This document shows positions 27,556 to 36,239 of a stretch of 64,000 nucleotides of DNA, in pieces (the stretch's first letter is position 1; every line of letters begins with the position of its first letter). Source of the DNA: DATLWN01 sp963764315. GTDB taxonomy: Bacteria; Pseudomonadota; Zetaproteobacteria; Mariprofundales; Mariprofundaceae. The notes beneath the pieces are model-generated. The model did no database searches. It worked only from the letters and a program-made list of their open reading frames with translations, and was not told the DNA's origin. Location: the NCBI GenBank assembly GCA_963764315.1, contig CAVXSB010000004.1, forward strand, positions 117,510-181,509, read 5' to 3'. A program made the translations under genes and the position numbers.

Positions 27556-28962
27556 GTGCAGACCAAGCTCACCCAGAAGCTCGGTCAGCGGCTGGCGCTG
27601 ACGCCGCAGCTGACCCAGAGCCTGAAGGTGCTGGCGATGACCGCCATGGACCTGGAGGTCTACCTGGAGGAATGCCTGGAGAGCAATCCCATGCTCGATA
27701 TGGCGACGCCGGAGCCCGAGGCCCCGGCCGTCGAGCACGGGGCCAACGATGGCGGGAGCGATGGCGATGGCTGGCAGGAGGCCGGCGACAATCGTTGGGA
27801 ACAAATGTACATGTCCTCCTCCTCCACCGGCCGGGACGATTTCACCAACCGCGAGCAGAACTGGCACGAGGAGCAGAGCCTCAGCGAATCCCTGCATGAG
27901 CAGGTCGACCAGCAGCCGATGCGCGAGGGTGAGCGCGCCGTGGCGCATGCGCTGATCGACTCGCTGGATGACGACGGTTATTTCCGCAGTGATCCGGCCG
28001 CACTTGCCGCCGAGCTCGGCGTCGCCCCGGAGAGCGTCGTCGATGTGCTCGAACAGGTGGTGCAGGAGCTGGAGCCCGTCGGCATCGGCGCGCGCGACCT
28101 GATCGAGTGCCTGCTGCTGCAACTGGACGACGACGAGCCGTCCACCGCCATGGTGCGCCGACTGCTGCTGCACAATGCCGAGGATCTGTTCGAAGACGAC
28201 GAGGTACTTGCCCGCAAGCTCGGCTGCGACGTCGACGAGATTGCCCGGGCGCGGGCGCGCATGCGCCGCCTCGATCCCTTTCCCGGTCATGGCATGCATG
28301 GCGAGCACAACTACTACGTGCGCCCGGAAATCGTGTTCCGGCGTCTGGCCAACGGGGAGATCCAGATCGATATCCCCAACTATGGTTGGCGCGGCATTCG
28401 TCTGAACGAGCAGTGGCAGGGCCAACAGTGGTCCGGCACCGACCGCGAGTTTATGGATCATGCGACGCGTGAGGCCAAATGGCTGGTCTATGCCCTGGAG
28501 CAGCGCGGCGAGACGCTGATGAAAGTGGCGCAGTGCCTGGCCCGGCGCCAGCGTGCCTTTCTCGATCACGGGGTGCTGGGCTTAAAGCCTTTGACGTTGC
28601 AGGATGTGGCCGAGGAGGTGGGGCTGCACGAATCGACGATCTCGCGCGTCACCAACGGCAAGTATGCGGAGACGCCGCTGGGCCTGATCGAGATGCGCCG
28701 TTTCTTTTCCTCGGGCCTGCCGACGCGGGGCGGAGGCACGATCTCCGTGTACCGCGTGCAGCAACGCGTCAAGTCGCTGATCGCGTCCGAGCCGGCGGGC
28801 CGACCGGTCTCCGATCAGGACATCGCCGACCGCTTGCAGGCCGAGGGCATCGATATCGCCCGCCGAACCGTGGCCAAGTATCGTGAGAATCTTGGGCTGC
28901 CACCGAGCAGCCAAAGGCGGCGCGCTGCCAAGGGGCGCCCAACAACATTACACAGGAGGTAG
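27556..28962 (+). CDS. rpoN: RNA polymerase sigma-54 factor
   Basis: Alternative sigma factor that needs AAA+ activators. The 468 residues show region I (QTKLTQKLGQRLALTPQLTQSLKVLAM, the Gln/Leu-rich activator-sensing part), an acidic linker, the core-binding domain, the helix-turn-helix (LQDVAEEVGLHESTISRVTNGKYAETPLG) and the RpoN box ARRTVAKYRE. Start is GTG 27556, directly after the TAA of a 32-codon frame (27457-27555), and has no clear ribosome site. The usual upstream gene lptB is replaced here by bolA-grxD. hpf follows after two bases. Confidence 0.96.
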   Translation: MQTKLTQKLGQRLALTPQLTQSLKVLAMTAMDLEVYLEECLESNPMLDMATPEPEAPAVEHGANDGGSDGDGWQEAGDNRWEQMYMSSSSTGRDDFTNREQNWHEEQSLSESLHEQVDQQPMREGERAVAHALIDSLDDDGYFRSDPAALAAELGVAPESVVDVLEQVVQELEPVGIGARDLIECLLLQLDDDEPSTAMVRRLLLHNAEDLFEDDEVLARKLGCDVDEIARARARMRRLDPFPGHGMHGEHNYYVRPEIVFRRLANGEIQIDIPNYGWRGIRLNEQWQGQQWSGTDREFMDHATREAKWLVYALEQRGETLMKVAQCLARRQRAFLDHGVLGLKPLTLQDVAEEVGLHESTISRVTNGKYAETPLGLIEMRRFFSSGLPTRGGGTISVYRVQQRVKSLIASEPAGRPVSDQDIADRLQAEGIDIARRTVAKYRENLGLPPSSQRRRAAKGRPTTLHRR

Positions 28963-28964
28963 AC

Positions 28965-29531
28965 ATGCAAGTCTCGATTACCGGACGAAACATTGAGCTG
29001 ACGGAGCCATTGAAGGCCTATGTCAGTGACAAGCTGCAGCATCTGAAGCATTCCTTCGACCATGTGGTGGATGTGCACGCTGTGCTGTCCGTGCAGAAAT
29101 TCCATCATCAGTGCGAGATGACGGCGCAGGCCAACGGCATGGTTGTCCATGCCAAGCACGACTCCGAGGATATGTACGCCTCCATCGATGGCGTCATCGA
29201 CAAGCTGAACCGGCAGCTGAAGCGCTACCGCGCCAAGATGCATCGCCACCAGACGAACCACGCGCAGCGCAAGGGCCGCGAGATCAAGGTTTCGCACCGC
29301 GTGGTCAGCATGCCGTCGCACGACGAGGAGCTGGCGGTGGACCAGCAGCCCGAGACCCTGCACCACGAGGATATGGCGGCCAAGCCGATGTCGGTCGACG
29401 AAGCGGTGATGCAGATGGAACTGTCCGAGCAGCGGCCGCTGATCGTGTTTACCAATCAGGAGACCGACAGCCTGAATGTCATCTATCGACGCGAGGACGG
29501 CCAGCTGGGCTGGATCGAACCGACGTCGTAA
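28965..29531 (+). CDS. hpf: Ribosome hibernation-promoting factor, long form
   Basis: Dimerises idle 70S ribosomes into 100S particles. The 188 residues comprise the N-terminal HPF/YfiA ribosome-binding domain (about 1-105, MQVSITGRNIELTEPLKAYV, KLNRQLKRYRAKMHRH) and a C-terminal dimerisation domain (about 130-188, RPLIVFTNQETDSLNVIYRREDGQLGWIEP). This is the long type, not the short enterobacterial Hpf. The start follows GGAGG. It keeps the conserved position after rpoN. Confidence 0.95.
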   Translation: MQVSITGRNIELTEPLKAYVSDKLQHLKHSFDHVVDVHAVLSVQKFHHQCEMTAQANGMVVHAKHDSEDMYASIDGVIDKLNRQLKRYRAKMHRHQTNHAQRKGREIKVSHRVVSMPSHDEELAVDQQPETLHHEDMAAKPMSVDEAVMQMELSEQRPLIVFTNQETDSLNVIYRREDGQLGWIEPTS

Positions 29532-29560
29532 GCCCATGATGTAGCGTATGGAGAGATGGC

Positions 29561-30019
29561 ATGGCCAAGTCTGATCGCTTGATTCCTCCGGACCACATCC
29601 TTCTGGATTCCAGGGCCGGCAGCAAACGCGCTCTGATCACGGAGCTGGCCAGCGTGCTGCCCGCCATGGATCCGGATCCGGTGCTGGAGGTGGTGATGGC
29701 GCGTGAGCAGCTTGGCAGCACCGGCATCGGCAACGGCGTGGCCATCCCGCACGGCCGCCTGGCCGACCTGTCCGAGCCCATGCTGGCGCTGGCACGGCAC
29801 AAGGGTGGCATCGATTTCGATGCCATCGACGGCAAGCCGGTGCACATCGCCATCCTGCTGCTGGTGCCCCAGGAGGCGGATCGTCGTCACCTGGAGCTGC
29901 TGGCGCACCTGGCCAGGACGTTGCAGCAGGAGCATGTGCGGCGCGAGATCATGGAGGCGGAGACGGCGGACGCGGTGTCGCAGATCTTCTCCACCCTGTC
30001 ACGGGTCGCCGTGGCATGA
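29561..30019 (+). CDS. ptsN: Nitrogen-regulatory PTS protein EIIA-Ntr
   Basis: Terminal phosphoacceptor of the nitrogen phosphotransferase relay. The 152-residue EIIA type-2 domain has the active-site motif GIGNGVAIPHGRL with phosphorylated His64. It regulates rather than transports; known targets include potassium uptake and sensor kinases. It overlaps hprK by four bases. Confidence 0.94.
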   Translation: MAKSDRLIPPDHILLDSRAGSKRALITELASVLPAMDPDPVLEVVMAREQLGSTGIGNGVAIPHGRLADLSEPMLALARHKGGIDFDAIDGKPVHIAILLLVPQEADRRHLELLAHLARTLQQEHVRREIMEAETADAVSQIFSTLSRVAVA

Positions 30020-30963
30020 CGCAGACCCCGCGCATCACCATCCGCGAGCTGCTTGATGAGCGGGGGGAGGCGCTGGGTCTGCGGCTGATCGCCGGCGAGG
30101 CGGGGCTGGACCGTTCTATCGACCATCCGCGCATGCAGAAGCCTTCGCTGGCCTTCGCCGGCTACCTCGAGAACCTCAACGACTATCGCCTGCAGATCAT
30201 CGGCCAGACGGAACTGGGCTATCTGGCCACCCGCCCGCCCGCCGAGCAGAAGCGCGTCGTCGACGCGGTGTTCGACCTGCGCGTGGCCGGTGTCGTCATT
30301 ACCCGCAGCCTGACGCCGCCGGACATCATCCTGGAGGCGGCCCGGCGCACCGACACGCCGCTGATGATCTGTGACGAAAAATCCTCGACCTTCATGACCA
30401 ACGCCATGCTCTATCTGTCCCGTCGTCTGGCCCCGACCATCTTCCAGCACGGCGTGTACATGGACATCTACGGCCTGGGCGTGCTGATGATCGGCGCCAG
30501 CGGTATCGGCAAGAGTGAGATCGGCCTGGAGCTGATCTCGCGCGGCCATCGCCTGATTGCCGACGATATGGTCGAGTTGGCCCGGCAGGGGGCGGAGATC
30601 ATCGTTGGCCGTAGTCCGGAGTCCCTGCGCTATCACATGGAAATCCGGGGGCTGGGCATTCTGAACATCCGCGAGCTTTACGGGGCGGCCGCCATCACCG
30701 ATGCCAAGCGGCTGAGCCTGATCGTCGAGATGATGCCCTGGGATCAGCTGGTGGATGAGGACCGGGTGCTGGGCGAGGAATCGACCACCGCCATCCACGG
30801 CATCATGCTGCCGAAGGTGCGGCTGCGCATCCGCCCCGGCCGTTCCATGGCGGTGCTGGTGGAGGTGGCGACGCGCAACCGCCTGCTCAAGCAGCGCGGC
30901 ATCGATAGCGGTAGGGCCTTCATGGAGGCGCTGGAACAGCGCATCCAGCAAGGGCGCGGATGA
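30016..30963 (+). CDS. hprK: HPr kinase/phosphorylase
   Basis: Bifunctional enzyme that phosphorylates or dephosphorylates HPr at Ser46. The 315 residues have the N-terminal substrate-like domain and the C-terminal kinase with P-loop GASGIGKSEIGLELISRGH, the DDMVEL segment, and the signature MEIRGLGILNIRELYG. The HPr gene 1.3 kb downstream keeps Ser46. HprK is absent from enteric bacteria but common beside ptsN in beta- and some gammaproteobacteria. It overlaps ptsN and rapZ by four bases each. Confidence 0.96.
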   Translation: MTQTPRITIRELLDERGEALGLRLIAGEAGLDRSIDHPRMQKPSLAFAGYLENLNDYRLQIIGQTELGYLATRPPAEQKRVVDAVFDLRVAGVVITRSLTPPDIILEAARRTDTPLMICDEKSSTFMTNAMLYLSRRLAPTIFQHGVYMDIYGLGVLMIGASGIGKSEIGLELISRGHRLIADDMVELARQGAEIIVGRSPESLRYHMEIRGLGILNIRELYGAAAITDAKRLSLIVEMMPWDQLVDEDRVLGEESTTAIHGIMLPKVRLRIRPGRSMAVLVEVATRNRLLKQRGIDSGRAFMEALEQRIQQGRG

Positions 30964-31835
30964 TCGTTCTCGTCAGTGGCCTGTCCGGTGCGGGCAAGAG
31001 CACGGTGTTGCATGCGCTCGAGGATGCCGGCGTGTTCTGCACCGACAATCTGCCGCTGTCGCTGTTCACCGGCTGGGTGCGGGAAATGCAGGCAAGCGAG
31101 CGCCTGGCCGCTGCTTGCATCGACCTGCGCAGCACCGCCACGCCCGAGGCATTGCGCCAGACGGTGGCGCAGGCCCGGGACATGGATCCCGATTGCCGGC
31201 TGGTCTACCTCGAGGCCTCCGACGAGGCCCTGCTGCGTCGCTATTCGCTGCTGCGCCGTCGCCACCCCTTTGCCCCGGACATGGACCTGCCGCAGGCCAT
31301 TGCCGCCGAACGTCAGGCCATGGGGCCGTTGCGCGGCGAGGCGGATCTGGTGCTCGACAGCAGCGGCATGACCCCCTACGAGCTGGCAGAGCTGGTGGAG
31401 GGCTTCTGGCACAAGCAGCGTGGCAGCGCACCGCAGACCATGGTCTGCTCGCTGATCTCCTTCAGCTACCAGCGCGGCCTGCCGCAGGATGCGGATATGG
31501 TCGTCGACGTGCGTTTTTTGCCCAATCCCCACTACGAGCCGGCATTGGCGTCGCTGACCGGCTGCGATGCCGAGGTGGCGGACTTCTTCGCCCGTCACGC
31601 CGATGTGGACGAGACGCTGCGGCGCCTGCAGGAGTGGCTATGCTTCGTCTGGCCCCGGCTGCAGCGGGAGCGCAAGCAGTATTTCACCCTGGCCATCGGC
31701 TGCAGCGGTGGCCGCCATCGCTCCGTCTACCTCGTCGAGCGCCTCGGCGAATGGATGCATCGGGAGGGGGTTGCCGAGCCGGTCATCCGTCATCGCGAAC
31801 TCGGCAAGGTTTCCCGCTCCGGGAGGACGCAATGA
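30960..31835 (+). CDS. rapZ: RNase adapter protein / nucleotide-binding protein RapZ
   Basis: P-loop protein that in E. coli binds glucosamine-6-phosphate and delivers small RNAs to RNase E. The 291 residues have Walker A GLSGAGKST (7-15), the DNLPLSLF motif, VDVRFLPNPHYEPAL, and the C-terminal IGCSGGRHRSVYLVERL. Overlaps on both sides tie it to hprK and the EIIA gene. Confidence 0.95.
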   Translation: MIVLVSGLSGAGKSTVLHALEDAGVFCTDNLPLSLFTGWVREMQASERLAAACIDLRSTATPEALRQTVAQARDMDPDCRLVYLEASDEALLRRYSLLRRRHPFAPDMDLPQAIAAERQAMGPLRGEADLVLDSSGMTPYELAELVEGFWHKQRGSAPQTMVCSLISFSYQRGLPQDADMVVDVRFLPNPHYEPALASLTGCDAEVADFFARHADVDETLRRLQEWLCFVWPRLQRERKQYFTLAIGCSGGRHRSVYLVERLGEWMHREGVAEPVIRHRELGKVSRSGRTQ

Positions 31836-32275
31836 TCGGTATCGTGCTCATCGGCCACGAACACATCGCCAGCGAGATGCTGGCGGCGCTGGAGCATGTG
31901 CTGGGGCGGCAATCGCTGATCCAGGCCATCGATGTGGCCCGTGACCATCCCCCGGAGACGTTGCGCCAGCAACTCGGTGATGCCACGCGCAGCTGTAATG
32001 CCGGTGCCGGGGTGCTGGTGCTTGCCGATATGTTCGGGGGTACGCCGTGCAATGCGGCCCTGTCCATGCTGCATCCGGGCGAGGTCGAGGTGGTCTCCGG
32101 CATGAATATGCCGGCCCTGATCAAGGCGGCGACGCTGCGCCAGCAGGCGATCGACGTGACCGAACTGGCCGCAGGGGTGGCCGAGGCGGGGCGCCGTTAC
32201 ATCTGCGTGGCCGCGACCCTGATGGAGGGCGGTGCGCAGGAGGCTGCACCGCCGGCGGCGGTCGGGCGGTCATGA
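31832..32275 (+). CDS. PTS EIIA component, mannose/ManX type (PtsA-like)
   Basis: The 147-residue protein has the EIIA-Man fold: MIGIVLIGHEHIASEML with candidate active His9, then DMFGGTPCNAAL, which lies at the domain interface in EIIA-Man. No EIIB, EIIC or EIID gene is nearby, so it probably serves regulation rather than mannose uptake. Start ATG 31832 follows GGGAGGA and overlaps the rapZ stop. Confidence 0.9.
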   Translation: MIGIVLIGHEHIASEMLAALEHVLGRQSLIQAIDVARDHPPETLRQQLGDATRSCNAGAGVLVLADMFGGTPCNAALSMLHPGEVEVVSGMNMPALIKAATLRQQAIDVTELAAGVAEAGRRYICVAATLMEGGAQEAAPPAAVGRS

Positions 32276-32541
32276 GCGAGCGCACCCTCTATATCCGCAA
32301 CAAACTGGGCCTGCATGCGCGCGCCTCTGCCCGTTTCGTGTCGACGGCCAGCCGTTTCGGCGCCACCATCATGCTCGGACGGGGGGATATTGAGGTCAAC
32401 GGCAAGAGCATCATGGGCATCATGATGCTGGCGGCGGCCAAGGGTACCGAGCTGACCTTGCGCGCCGAGGGCGAGGACGCCGAGGCGGCGTTGAACGCGC
32501 TGGAGGACCTGGTCAACGACCGTTTCGGGGAAGAGGAATGA
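32272..32541 (+). CDS. ptsH: Phosphocarrier protein HPr
   Basis: The 89-residue phosphocarrier has both phosphorylation sites: His15 in GLHARAS, charged by enzyme I, and Ser46 in GKSIMGIMML, the HprK target. Start ATG 32272 overlaps the EIIA stop by four bases, and the stop overlaps ptsI by four. Confidence 0.95.
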   Translation: MSERTLYIRNKLGLHARASARFVSTASRFGATIMLGRGDIEVNGKSIMGIMMLAAAKGTELTLRAEGEDAEAALNALEDLVNDRFGEEE

Positions 32542-34208
32542 CCAACATCCCGGTGCGCTCATCCATGCGCGGGCACGGCATCGATGCCAGCGCCGGCGTT
32601 GCCATCGGTCGCGTGCAGAAGCTGCTGGAGGGGCGCACGCCGATCCCCGAATATCATCTGGCGGTGGGCCAGCTCGAGGCCGAGGCCGAGCGCCTCGACC
32701 AGGCCGTGGCCCAGGCCCAGGCGGACCTTGTGCGCGAGCGCGATCAGCTGGCCAGGATCGGAGCCCAGGATCCGCTGCTGATCCTCGAGGCGCATCGCAT
32801 GTTGCTGGTCGATCCGGAGCTGGTCGGCAAGGCGAAGGCGATGATCCGCGAGGAACATATCAACGCCGAATGGGCGATGCGCCGGCGCATGGATGCGGTG
32901 TTGTCGGTGTTCGATGCCATCGAAGACGATTACCTGCGTGGCAAGAAGGTCGATGTCGAGCAGGCCGTTAACCGGGTGCTCAGGCATTTGATGGGCGAGC
33001 TGCTGGCCGTAAGCGACGGCATCGACGAATTGCCGCAGATTCTCGTCGGGGTGGATTTCTCGCCACCTGATGTCGTGGCGCTGTGGAATGCCGATGTGGC
33101 CGGCCTGGTGGCCGAGCAGGGCGGGGTGAACGCCCACAACATCATCGTTGCCCGCGGCATCGGACTGCCCGCCATCGTTGGTGCCGCCGACATCCTGACC
33201 CATGCCGAGGATGGCGATCTGCTGATCCTCGACGGGGAGCAGGGGATATGGATCCTGAACCCCACCGAGGAGGAGCAGGAGAAATACCGGCGCTTCGCCG
33301 CGGCCATCTCCATCGTCTATGCCGGCCTGCATGCCTTTGCCGAGAAACCGTCCGTCAGTGCCGACGGCCATGCCCTGAAGCTGATGGCCAATATCGAGTT
33401 CGCCGATGAGGCCCGGCGCGCCGGCGAGATCGGGGCCGAGGGCATCGGCCTGTTCCGCACCGAATTCATGTTCATGAACGCCGCCCAGCTGCCGGACGAA
33501 GAGATGCAGTTGGCCGAGTATGCGCGCGTGATGCAGTTGATGGACGGTCGCCAGGTGACCTTCCGACTACTCGATGTCGGCGGCGACAAGCCTGGGCTGT
33601 ACCGGAACCTTTCCGGTTATCGCTATGACGGCCAGAACCCGGCCATGGGCATGCGCGGCGTGCGCCTGCTGCTGCACTGGCCGGCCCTGCTGGAGGCACA
33701 GCTTCGGGCCATGCTTCGTGCCGCGGAGCTCGGGCCGGTGCAGATCATGATTCCCATGGTGACCTCCTGCCAGGAGGTCGAACAGGTGCGCGATATCCTC
33801 GAGCAATGCCGCAGGCAGGTCGCCCCTGATGCCGATGTGCGCCTGGGGGCGATGATCGAGGTGCCGGCGGCGGTGATGGTCGCCGACGAACTGGCCCAGG
33901 TTTCGGACTTCTTCTCCATCGGTACCAACGATCTGATCCAGTACATCCTGGCCGTGGATCGCAGCGACGAGCAGGTCGGGCATCTGTACAGCCCCGGGCA
34001 CCCGGCGGTGCGCCGGCTGCTGGAATTGACGACGCAGGCCGCGCGCAAGGCCGGCATCCCGGTTTCTGTGTGCGGCGAGCTGGCCGCAGACTCGCAGTGG
34101 ACCGAGACCTTCCTGAACATGGGCATGGATGCGTTGTCGATGAGCCTGAACCAGATCCTGCCGGTCCGCAAACACCTGAGCCGCCTGCGTTACCGCCCGC
34201 AGAACTGA
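32538..34208 (+). CDS. ptsI: PTS enzyme I (phosphoenolpyruvate-protein phosphotransferase)
   Basis: Uses PEP to phosphorylate HPr. The 556 residues show the HPr-binding helical domain, the phosphohistidine domain with GGVNAHNIIVARGIGLPAIVG (active His200; the usual RTSH reads VNAH here), and the PEP-binding barrel (GIGLFRTEFMFM, MIPMVTS, IGTNDLIQYILAVDR). It has the length of ordinary enzyme I and lacks the GAF domain of PtsP. It is last in the rpoN-ptsI run. Its position suggests that it supplies phosphate to HPr and on to both EIIA proteins. Confidence 0.94.
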   Translation: MTNIPVRSSMRGHGIDASAGVAIGRVQKLLEGRTPIPEYHLAVGQLEAEAERLDQAVAQAQADLVRERDQLARIGAQDPLLILEAHRMLLVDPELVGKAKAMIREEHINAEWAMRRRMDAVLSVFDAIEDDYLRGKKVDVEQAVNRVLRHLMGELLAVSDGIDELPQILVGVDFSPPDVVALWNADVAGLVAEQGGVNAHNIIVARGIGLPAIVGAADILTHAEDGDLLILDGEQGIWILNPTEEEQEKYRRFAAAISIVYAGLHAFAEKPSVSADGHALKLMANIEFADEARRAGEIGAEGIGLFRTEFMFMNAAQLPDEEMQLAEYARVMQLMDGRQVTFRLLDVGGDKPGLYRNLSGYRYDGQNPAMGMRGVRLLLHWPALLEAQLRAMLRAAELGPVQIMIPMVTSCQEVEQVRDILEQCRRQVAPDADVRLGAMIEVPAAVMVADELAQVSDFFSIGTNDLIQYILAVDRSDEQVGHLYSPGHPAVRRLLELTTQAARKAGIPVSVCGELAADSQWTETFLNMGMDALSMSLNQILPVRKHLSRLRYRPQN

Positions 34209-34278
34209 GGGGCTTGGAAGCGGAGGGCGGGCGGTTTACCCTTGCCCGCCATGAAGTTGACGAGCAGGAGGTGCGCCC

Positions 34279-35253
34279 ATGCGCCATGATTGGAGTATTG
34301 ACGAGATCGAGGCGCTGTTCGCGCTGCCGTTCAACGACCTGTTGTTCCGTGCCCAGCAGGTGCATCGGGCGCATTTCGATGCCAATGCGGTGCAGTTGTC
34401 CACGCTGCTGTCGATCAAGACCGGCGGCTGCCCGGAGGATTGCAAGTACTGCCCGCAGAGCACCCATTACGCCACCCCGGTGGAATCCGAGCTGCTGATG
34501 AAGAAGGAAGAGGTCATGCGCGCCGCCCACGCCGCGCGCGAGTCCGGGGCCAGCCGCTTCTGCATGGGCGCGGCCTGGCGCGAGCCCAAGGGCCGCGCTT
34601 TCGAGTTGGTGCTGGACATGGTGCGCGAGGTCAAGGCCATGGGCATGGAGACCTGCGCCACGCTGGGCATGCTGACGGCCGAGCAGGCGGATAAGCTCAG
34701 GGATGCGGGCCTGGACTACTACAACCACAACCTCGATTCGGATCCGGAGTTCTATGAGAAGATCATCTCCACCCGCAGCTACGAGGAGCGGCTGGATACC
34801 CTGCGCCATGTGCGCGCCGCCGGGCTCAGCGTCTGCTGCGGCGGCATCGTTGGCCTGGGCGAATCGCGCCGGCACCGTGCCGGGCTGGTGGCGCAGTTGG
34901 CGCGCATGAGCCCGCATCCCGAGTCGGTGCCGATCAATATGCTGGTCAAGGTGGAGGGCACGCCGCTGTCCGAACAGGAGGATCTCGATCCGTTCGAGTT
35001 CGTGCGCACCATCGCCGTGGCGCGCATCACCATGCCCGCTTCCCATGTGCGCCTTTCCGCCGGCAGGGAGACGATGAACGACCAGATGCAGGCGCTGTGC
35101 TTCCTGGCCGGCGCCAATTCGATCTTCTACGGCGAGAAGCTGCTCACGACCGGCAATGCCGAGGCGGAACGCGACCAGGCGCTGTTCTCCCGGCTTGGCT
35201 TGCATGCCGACCAGGCGTCGGCGCCGTCCTCCCGCCGCCTGGCCAACGCCTGA
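34279..35253 (+). CDS. bioB: Biotin synthase
   Basis: Radical-SAM enzyme that inserts sulfur into dethiobiotin. The 324 residues contain the cluster motif CPEDCKYC (Cys51, Cys55, Cys58), RFCMGAAWR, YNHNLDSDPEFYEKI and the YGEKLLTTGN tail. AGGAGGT precedes ATG 34279. It stands apart from the bioFHCD operon 17 kb downstream. Confidence 0.97.
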   Translation: MRHDWSIDEIEALFALPFNDLLFRAQQVHRAHFDANAVQLSTLLSIKTGGCPEDCKYCPQSTHYATPVESELLMKKEEVMRAAHAARESGASRFCMGAAWREPKGRAFELVLDMVREVKAMGMETCATLGMLTAEQADKLRDAGLDYYNHNLDSDPEFYEKIISTRSYEERLDTLRHVRAAGLSVCCGGIVGLGESRRHRAGLVAQLARMSPHPESVPINMLVKVEGTPLSEQEDLDPFEFVRTIAVARITMPASHVRLSAGRETMNDQMQALCFLAGANSIFYGEKLLTTGNAEAERDQALFSRLGLHADQASAPSSRRLANA

Positions 35254-35339
35254 GACGGCCGAGCCTTCACGACGGGTACGGCAAACGACTATAGTGTGGC
35301 GCGACGACGGTTGCCGCACGCGGCCATAACGGGGGCATT

Positions 35340-36239
35340 ATGTTTCATGGGGTGATGACGGCGCTGGTGACGCCCTTCACGGCGGATGGGGCGATCGACG
35401 AGGATGCCCTGCGCGAACATATCGACCGCCAGATCGCAGCCGGGGTCGACGCCATCGCCCCCACCGGTACCACCGGCGAGGCGGCAACGCTGGACATGGC
35501 TGAGCACAAGCGGGTCATCCGCATCGCCGTGGAACAGTCACGGGGGCGCGTGCCCGTCATCGCCGGCAGTGGCAGCAACAGCACCGAGGAGTCGATCGAG
35601 CTGACGCGCGCGGCCATGGATCTCGGCGCCGACGCGGCCCTGCTGATCTCTCCGTATTACGTCAAACCCTCGCAGGAGGGGATCTACCAGCATTACAAGG
35701 CGGTGGCCGAGGCGGTGCATATCCCTCAGATCATGTACAACGTGCCGGGGCGCACGCAGTCGAACATGCTGCCCGAGACGGTGGGCCGGCTGTCCCGGGT
35801 GCCCAATATCGTCGGCATCAAGGATGCCACCGCGGACCTGGCACAGTTGACGCGCACCATGCTGGCCTGCGAGGAGCGCATCGAGTTCTATTCCGGGGAT
35901 GACGCCACGGTGCTGCCGCTGATGGCGCTGGGCGGTGTGGGGGTGATCTCCGTGGTGTCGAACATCGTTCCGGCCAGCATGAAGCGACTGGTCGAGGCCA
36001 TGCGCGCGGGTGATTTGGCGGCGGCGCGCACCGTCCACCGGCAACTGCAGCCGCTGACCGACGCCATGTTCGTCGAGAGCAATCCGGTGCCGGTCAAGGG
36101 CGCCTGCGCCATGCTCGGGTGGATGGACGAGGCCATGCGTCTGCCCCTGGTGCCGATGAGTGACGACAGCCGCGCCGTTGTGCGTCAGGCCATGCTGGCC
36201 TTCGAGGCGGAAACGCTTGTCATTCAGGCCGGAGACTGA
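35340..36239 (+). CDS. dapA: 4-hydroxy-tetrahydrodipicolinate synthase
   Basis: Condenses pyruvate with aspartate semialdehyde in lysine and peptidoglycan-precursor synthesis. The 299-residue TIM barrel has GTTGEAATL, the tyrosine segment YNVPGRT, and the Schiff-base lysine in VGIKDATAD. The start has no strong ribosome site but fits the family N-terminus MFHGVMTALVTPF. The downstream kinase probably starts inside its 3' end. Confidence 0.96.
   Translation: MFHGVMTALVTPFTADGAIDEDALREHIDRQIAAGVDAIAPTGTTGEAATLDMAEHKRVIRIAVEQSRGRVPVIAGSGSNSTEESIELTRAAMDLGADAALLISPYYVKPSQEGIYQHYKAVAEAVHIPQIMYNVPGRTQSNMLPETVGRLSRVPNIVGIKDATADLAQLTRTMLACEERIEFYSGDDATVLPLMALGGVGVISVVSNIVPASMKRLVEAMRAGDLAAARTVHRQLQPLTDAMFVESNPVPVKGACAMLGWMDEAMRLPLVPMSDDSRAVVRQAMLAFEAETLVIQAGD

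Noticed and set aside
31832..32275. Start of a mannose PTS operon.
   Set aside because: Only EIIA is present, followed at once by HPr and enzyme I; no EIIB, EIIC or EIID genes.
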